Below, piece after piece: positions 7,057 to 10,486 of a stretch of DNA of 10,486 nt (positions are counted from its first letter, which is position 1; each line of letters opens with the position of its first letter). A program made the translations under genes and the position numbers. This DNA comes from Deltaproteobacteria bacterium (GTDB lineage Bacteria > Myxococcota_A > Polyangia > Haliangiales > Haliangiaceae), in assembly GCA_013813945.1 (NCBI GenBank), contig JACCQV010000736.1:1-10486 (forward strand), in the 5' to 3' direction. The notes beneath the pieces are model-generated. The model was not told the DNA's origin and searched no databases. It saw only the letters and a program-made list of their open reading frames with translations.

Positions 7057-7759
7057 GTTGAACGTCTCGATCGTTCGTCCCGGCGACCCGCCGGGTGCGC
7101 GGGTCGATATCTGCATCGTCATCGATGTCCTGCGCGCGACGAGCACGGCGACCGTGCTCTGCCAGCGGCTCGGCGAGCTGTGCGTCGTCCCCACCCCTGC
7201 CGACCTCGGCCGTCTCCCGGGTCGTGCCTCCGGCTATGCGCTGTTCAGCGAGCTTGCCGATGTCCGGTCCGAGATCCCGCGGTTCGACAACTCGCCGATC
7301 CAGGCGCGCGACGTCGATCTCGAGAACCGGATGCCCGTCCTCGTGACCACGAACGGGACGCTCGCGATCGCTCTCGCCGCGCAGCTCGCGGACGAGGTTC
7401 TCCTTGCGAGCTTCATCAACGTCACCGCCGTCATCGACTACGTCCGCCGCCGGCGCGTCGCGGCCGTCGCTCTGATGCCAGCGGGCAACGTGAAGCGAAC
7501 CCGACGCAACACCGAGGATGACACGTGCGCCGAGGTGCTTGGCGCGCTCCTGGCGGACAGCGCGGCGGTCGTCGACGTCGCTGCATCGATCGCGGCGTGT
7601 CGGCTCGATGCGCGGATCATGGAGCGTCGCGCGAACGAGCCGAACCTCGGTGCCGACATCGACCTCTGCTTCACGCTCGATGCGGTGCCGGTCGTGCCTC
7701 GCGTCGACGGTGCGGCGGACTCGCCATGGTTCCGCGTCGTCGCGGCCCCGAGCTCCTAG
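7049..7759 (+). CDS. comB: 2-phosphosulfolactate phosphatase (ComB family)
   Basis: 236-residue Mg-dependent phosphatase of the ComB family, which removes phosphate from 2-phospho-3-sulfolactate to give 3-sulfolactate (EC 3.1.3.71). Motifs seen: IDVLRATSTATVL at about 25-37, the SEL segment aligned to the usual GER at about 67-69, FDNSPIQ at about 78-84, TTNGT at about 99-103, and the acidic NTEDDTCAEVL stretch at about 153-163. Length is typical (about 230-240). The GTG at 7049 overlaps the comA stop by 8 bp; an alternative TTG at 7058 would shorten it by three residues. There is no clear ribosome-binding site, so translation is probably coupled to comA. No ComC-type sulfolactate dehydrogenase is present in the window, so sulfolactate may be the end product or be used by genes elsewhere. 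Confidence 0.85.
   Translation: MAELNVSIVRPGDPPGARVDICIVIDVLRATSTATVLCQRLGELCVVPTPADLGRLPGRASGYALFSELADVRSEIPRFDNSPIQARDVDLENRMPVLVTTNGTLAIALAAQLADEVLLASFINVTAVIDYVRRRRVAAVALMPAGNVKRTRRNTEDDTCAEVLGALLADSAAVVDVAASIAACRLDARIMERRANEPNLGADIDLCFTLDAVPVVPRVDGAADSPWFRVVAAPSS
7756..7759. other. Shared CTAG stop of convergent genes
   Basis: The palindrome CTAG supplies the TAG stop of comB on the plus strand (7757-7759) and the TAG stop of the ATPase gene on the minus strand (7758-7756). There is no space for a terminator between them, so any terminator must lie inside a coding region or the transcripts overlap. Confidence 0.9.
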
Positions 7760-8811
7760 TCCTTCAGCGTGATCGCGACCGACGTGTTGAACGTCGGTCC
7801 GGACATCACATCGCTATCCTGATCGACCGATGACCAGGACCGCCGCTTCGCGCCGTCCTTGATGAACAGGTGAAACGCGAACGGGCGCGGGCCCGGGCCT
7901 GGGCGACGGACGATGCCGACGAGCACCTCGGTGTGGTGGTTGTTGTGGACCAGGATCGACATCACCGATGCGGAGGAGACGACGCGCCACAGGCCAAGCC
8001 CCGATCCACCCATCGAGCTATCGATCTCCGGATTGTCGGCGCGAGCGCAGCGCGAGAGCACCTCGACCAGTCGCGCCCGCGTCAGGGAGCCAAACGGATC
8101 GCGAACGCGTACGAAGACGAGGTCATCGCGACACCCGTAGATCAGATCGCACGCGCTGTCCTCGGGCAGGGAGACGTCCTGGTCGCGGGGAATCGGTTTC
8201 TTCACGGCGCCCGCGGCGACCGGCGCGTTGTAGAAGACGTTCGTCAACAGCTCGTCCGCGACCTCGCGCATCTGCTGGACCGTCTCCGCGCTGACGCCCT
8301 TCTGCGAGAAGAACTCGCCCATTCGCTCGAGTCGCTCGCGCCGCTTGCTGGCATGTGCGATCCGGATCCTGCGCGCGGTGACGTCGGTGCCGAGCAGATC
8401 CACGAGCCGCAAGGCAGCTCCCGAGCTCGCCGCCTGGACGATCTGGGCGAGGTGATCGGTCGCCATCGGGTGCGCGAGCATGCTCGCATTCAGCGCATGC
8501 GACATCCACGGGTGCGGCTGAAGCCAGTCGATCGCCGTCTGAAGCGGCTCGTCGAAGATCACGATCACCGGGCCGAGCGAGACGGCCGCGACGAGCTTGC
8601 GCCACTCGGGCGGTGGCACCGGTTGCTGGCCGTACTTGACGGCGAGCTCGTCGAGCTGCTCGAGCGTCGTCCCGTCGAGAAAGGACACCGTCCTCGCATC
8701 ACGGGGTGCGTCGAGGAACTCCTTGGTCGAGCTCACGACGGTGGTCTCCGTGGAGAGCCGCTCCCGCAATGCGCGCGAAAGGGGCTCCGACATCCACACG
8801 ATCGGCCTCAC
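7756..8811 (-). CDS. HATPase_c protein with possible N-terminal pseudo-receiver
   Basis: 351-residue predicted cytoplasmic regulator. The C-terminal half holds a GHKL-type ATPase domain: N box EVADELLTN at 183-191 (Glu187, Asn191), G1 box DPFG at 238-241, and G2 box GGSGLGL at 268-274. No HisKA dimerisation helix with a phosphoacceptor His is seen, so it resembles stand-alone serine kinase or anti-sigma-type ATPases (RsbW-like) more than a histidine kinase. The first 125 residues alternate strands and helices like a receiver (WMSEPLSRALRERL, TVSFLDG, PVIVIFDEP), but I cannot place a full acidic pocket and phospho-Asp, so a degenerate receiver is only a guess. The GTG at 8811 is chosen over a longer frame to 8943 because the extra residues are Arg/Ser-rich and would overlap the upstream gene. 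A candidate promoter sits directly before it, in the 43-bp gap after the diiron oxidase gene. Confidence 0.78.
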   Translation of the reverse strand: MRPIVWMSEPLSRALRERLSTETTVVSSTKEFLDAPRDARTVSFLDGTTLEQLDELAVKYGQQPVPPPEWRKLVAAVSLGPVIVIFDEPLQTAIDWLQPHPWMSHALNASMLAHPMATDHLAQIVQAASSGAALRLVDLLGTDVTARRIRIAHASKRRERLERMGEFFSQKGVSAETVQQMREVADELLTNVFYNAPVAAGAVKKPIPRDQDVSLPEDSACDLIYGCRDDLVFVRVRDPFGSLTRARLVEVLSRCARADNPEIDSSMGGSGLGLWRVVSSASVMSILVHNNHHTEVLVGIVRRPGPGPRPFAFHLFIKDGAKRRSWSSVDQDSDVMSGPTFNTSVAITLKD

Positions 8812-8817
8812 GTGCGC

Positions 8818-8846
8818 ACGATACACGATGCCGGCCGCTTCCCCAA
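8818..8846 (-). promoter_or_regulatory. Candidate promoter, near-leaderless, for the HATPase gene
   Basis: On the minus strand TTGGGG (8846-8841) is followed after exactly 17 bp by TATCGT (8823-8818), then 6 nt to the GTG start at 8811. Transcription would start at about the first base of the start codon, giving a leaderless mRNA. The element fits fully in the 43-bp gap between genes and is the best promoter-like sequence I see in the window. Confidence 0.5.
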
Positions 8847-8854
8847 GCCTCGCG

Positions 8855-9640
8855 TCAGGAAGGCCAGAACGTGTCGGGCACGTTCTTGTACTGCTTCGTG
8901 AGCGCCGTGAGTGCCTGACCGCTCGTCGCGGGGACATCGCCATTCTCGATGCCGATCATGCGGCGCTCCATCGACGCCCACAGGTTGGCGCGTGCCTCGA
9001 GAGATGCCAGCGCTCCACGCCGGATCATCGCGCGATCCTCGTCCGTCGTCGCGAGCCGGATCATCGTGTCCTCCAGCATCGCGGAGTGCTCGACATCGTG
9101 ATCGACGTGCAGCGAGAAGAACTCGATCTCGGTCGACGTGAAGCCCGCGAGCTGGAGGCCCTTGAGGATCGGCGGGAACAGGTACGCGATCGCGAACTCG
9201 TGCGCCTGGCCGATCGCACCGATCCCGACGAGGAAGTGCTCATCGCGGCACAGCCGCATGTGGGTTCCCACGAGATCGACCGTGGCCTGATCGAGCGGGG
9301 CGGTCAGCAACGAGGCGTCGGCCTCGGCCCCCCCACAGCCGCGCACGAACCGGCGGAACAGCTCGGGATGGCTCGCGCCGGCCGCATCCTCGCCATACTC
9401 GTCGAGCAAGATCTTCGCGACGATCAGCTTCGCGTTCATGTCGAACGTGTTGAGCAGCATCTCCTCCATGTACGGAATGAAGAAGTGCACGTGCGGGTAG
9501 AGCTGCTGCGCGAATCCGCCGAGCCACGCGTTCTTGGAGAACTTGCGCGAGCTCACGGTCGCGAGGAACGAGTGGTTCACCGCTGGGTGACGCCGCACTT
9601 CCTCGTTGAGATCTTTGATGAATTGCTTGGTGTCGGCCAT
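8855..9640 (-). CDS. Heme-oxygenase-like diiron oxidase (HDO, TenA/PqqC-like) family protein
   Basis: 261-residue all-helical protein of the iron-containing redox enzyme family, whose fold is shared by TenA, PqqC, CADD, UndA and SznF. All six metal-ligand positions of the HDO pattern can be placed: Glu84 and His91 (spacing 7), Glu148 in AHEFA, and His178, Asp182, His185 in the H-x3-D-x2-H motif HVDHDVEH. These match the spacing of CADD (E81, H88, E142, H174, D178, H181; from memory), so an oxygen-activating dinuclear iron site is likely. The reaction cannot be predicted: known members do oxidative C-C or C-N cleavage, N-hydroxylation or decarboxylation. The ATG at 9640 has a strong AAGGAG Shine-Dalgarno (9653-9648) at 7 nt. 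It lies 15 bp after the stop of a second HDO gene, so the two are almost surely co-transcribed. Confidence 0.85.
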   Translation of the reverse strand: MADTKQFIKDLNEEVRRHPAVNHSFLATVSSRKFSKNAWLGGFAQQLYPHVHFFIPYMEEMLLNTFDMNAKLIVAKILLDEYGEDAAGASHPELFRRFVRGCGGAEADASLLTAPLDQATVDLVGTHMRLCRDEHFLVGIGAIGQAHEFAIAYLFPPILKGLQLAGFTSTEIEFFSLHVDHDVEHSAMLEDTMIRLATTDEDRAMIRRGALASLEARANLWASMERRMIGIENGDVPATSGQALTALTKQYKNVPDTFWPS

Positions 9641-9647
9641 CGATGCT

Positions 9648-9653
9648 CTCCTT
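9648..9653 (-). promoter_or_regulatory. Strong ribosome-binding site of the downstream HDO gene
   Basis: AAGGAG on the minus strand, 7 nt before the ATG at 9640, inside the 15-bp gap between the two HDO genes. It is the best Shine-Dalgarno in the window and fixes the start. Confidence 0.8.
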
Positions 9654-9655
9654 CG

Positions 9656-10486
9656 TCAGTGAGACGCGATGCGGCGCGCGATCGCGTCGTACATCGTCCA
9701 GCGTAGGCGCAGCTGGATCACGGCTCCATCCACGGCGGCAGCGCAGTCGCGGGGAGTGCGGCACACGTTCTCGAGCACCTCGAGCCACTCGGCCGAGTGG
9801 TGATCGTCGGCGAATGCATGGCCGGTCCAGTACTCGAGCGTGTGGTCGTCGAGTCCACGGCTGCGGTTGATCTCGACGTGGATCCGGCACTCGCTCGGCC
9901 AGTTCGCCTCGACGCCATAGAAGCATCCCAGCGCCCAGATCGGATCCTTCAGGAAGGTCAGGCCCGTGCGCGCGTTCAGGAGCTCGGTCGCCTCGACGAC
10001 GCGGTCCGGATCCTTCAAGGCATCGGCGGCCGAGAACCGCAGATCGAGGCTCTCGTAGAAGCGGGTGCGTAGCGTGTCGTGCGTGACCTTGTCGTCGAAC
10101 TCATCGGTCAGGTTCTCGAGGACGCACTTCTTCGCCTCGCCCGTCGTACGCTGCACGAGCGCGGCGAGCTGCGACGAGAAGCCGAGGCAGCTCCCGAACC
10201 AGTTCTTTGCCCAGATCCGATACGCCGCGATGTCGTCCGAGCGCGTGCGCAGCGTCTGCATCAACGGATGATTGAAGGCACCGTATTGCGCGACCGCGGC
10301 CTTGAGCCGGCGGGTCATCTCCGGGACGTCGATCGGCTCGCAGCCACCGTACATGCGGCGCAGTGACGCGAGCTTGACGCGCATCAGCGTGGTCCACGCG
10401 ATCGACGCGACCGAGTGCAGGGGCGGCGCAAAGCAGCTGTCGATGTTGATGAAGTAGAGGATGGCCTCGGCTTCAGCGCGCGCGGC
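9656..10486 (-). CDS. Second HDO (TenA/PqqC-like) family protein, start probably outside window
   Basis: 276 residues visible. The ATG at 10384 would give a 242-residue protein, but the frame stays open to the right edge, and those 34 extra codons have G or C at nearly every third position and a protein-like sequence including AEAILYFINIDSCF, so the gene probably begins upstream. Numbered from ATG 10384, the six HDO ligands are Glu95 and His102 (spacing 7), Glu159 in GVEANWP, and His189, Asp193, His196 in HAFADDHH. It is a paralogue or distant relative of the gene that follows 15 bp later: the ligand scaffold agrees but most other residues differ. A diiron oxidase is likely; the substrate is unknown. 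The N-terminal extension could be part of a longer HDO subfamily or a fused domain that the window cuts. Confidence 0.8.
   Translation of the reverse strand, partial: AARAEAEAILYFINIDSCFAPPLHSVASIAWTTLMRVKLASLRRMYGGCEPIDVPEMTRRLKAAVAQYGAFNHPLMQTLRTRSDDIAAYRIWAKNWFGSCLGFSSQLAALVQRTTGEAKKCVLENLTDEFDDKVTHDTLRTRFYESLDLRFSAADALKDPDRVVEATELLNARTGLTFLKDPIWALGCFYGVEANWPSECRIHVEINRSRGLDDHTLEYWTGHAFADDHHSAEWLEVLENVCRTPRDCAAAVDGAVIQLRLRWTMYDAIARRIASH

Noticed and set aside
6205..7194. Minus-strand open frame (329 codons) across comA
   Set aside because: Spans parts of three plus-strand genes with good motifs and has none of its own.
7049..7759. comA/comB read as competence genes because of their symbols
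   Set aside because: The symbols are shared with unrelated competence genes; the motifs here (WGSS, SDGSID, LRATST, TTNGT) belong to the sulfolactate enzymes.
7870..8901. Plus-strand open frame (343 codons) opposite the HATPase gene
   Set aside because: The minus strand carries clear N, G1 and G2 boxes; the plus translation is low-complexity Arg/Asp/Glu/His.
8812..8943. Upstream extension of the HATPase protein to 8943
   Set aside because: It would overlap the 3' end of the HDO gene by 89 bp and adds an Arg/Ser-rich stretch typical of a wrong frame; a promoter-like element lies in this segment.

Overview
The window is GC-rich, with G or C at almost every third codon position, and gaps between genes never exceed about 120 bp. 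It carries relaxed-lipobox lipoproteins, an FHA domain fused to a degenerate GGDEF domain, and a kinase-like ATPase with no phosphoacceptor domain. This mix suggests a deltaproteobacterial or Myxococcota-type genome. That assignment is an inference from style and gene content; there is no rRNA or other phylogenetic marker.

Left to right on the plus strand: (1) the C-terminal part of an N-acyl-D-amino-acid deacylase-type amidohydrolase, cut by the left edge; (2) a two-gene envelope unit, a small His-rich lipoprotein overlapping by ATGA a large TPR lipoprotein that has a (Gly-His-Ala)n linker; (3) an FHA protein with a GGDEF-like domain whose signature is AGGSF, so probably not a cyclase; (4) a tight three-gene run of a gamma-glutamyltransferase-like Ntn-hydrolase without a signal peptide, a ComA-type phosphosulfolactate synthase and a ComB-type 2-phosphosulfolactate phosphatase. 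ComA and ComB together would turn phosphoenolpyruvate and sulfite into 3-sulfolactate.

On the minus strand, meeting comB tail to tail at a shared CTAG, are (5) a protein with a possible pseudo-receiver region and a C-terminal HATPase_c domain, and upstream of it (6, 7) two adjacent heme-oxygenase-like diiron oxidase (HDO) family genes. Each HDO gene keeps the full six-ligand metal pattern. The outermost one stays open through the right edge with strong codon bias, so its real start is probably outside the window.

The most interesting units are the GGT-like/comA/comB cluster and the tandem HDO pair, both apparently enzymatic cassettes of unknown final product. Several genes that follow a gap have a TATCGT, TATGCT or TAGTAT box only 6 to 17 nt before the start codon, hinting at leaderless or very short-leader transcripts. 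I saw no tRNA, rRNA, CRISPR array, insertion sequence, origin or attachment site.
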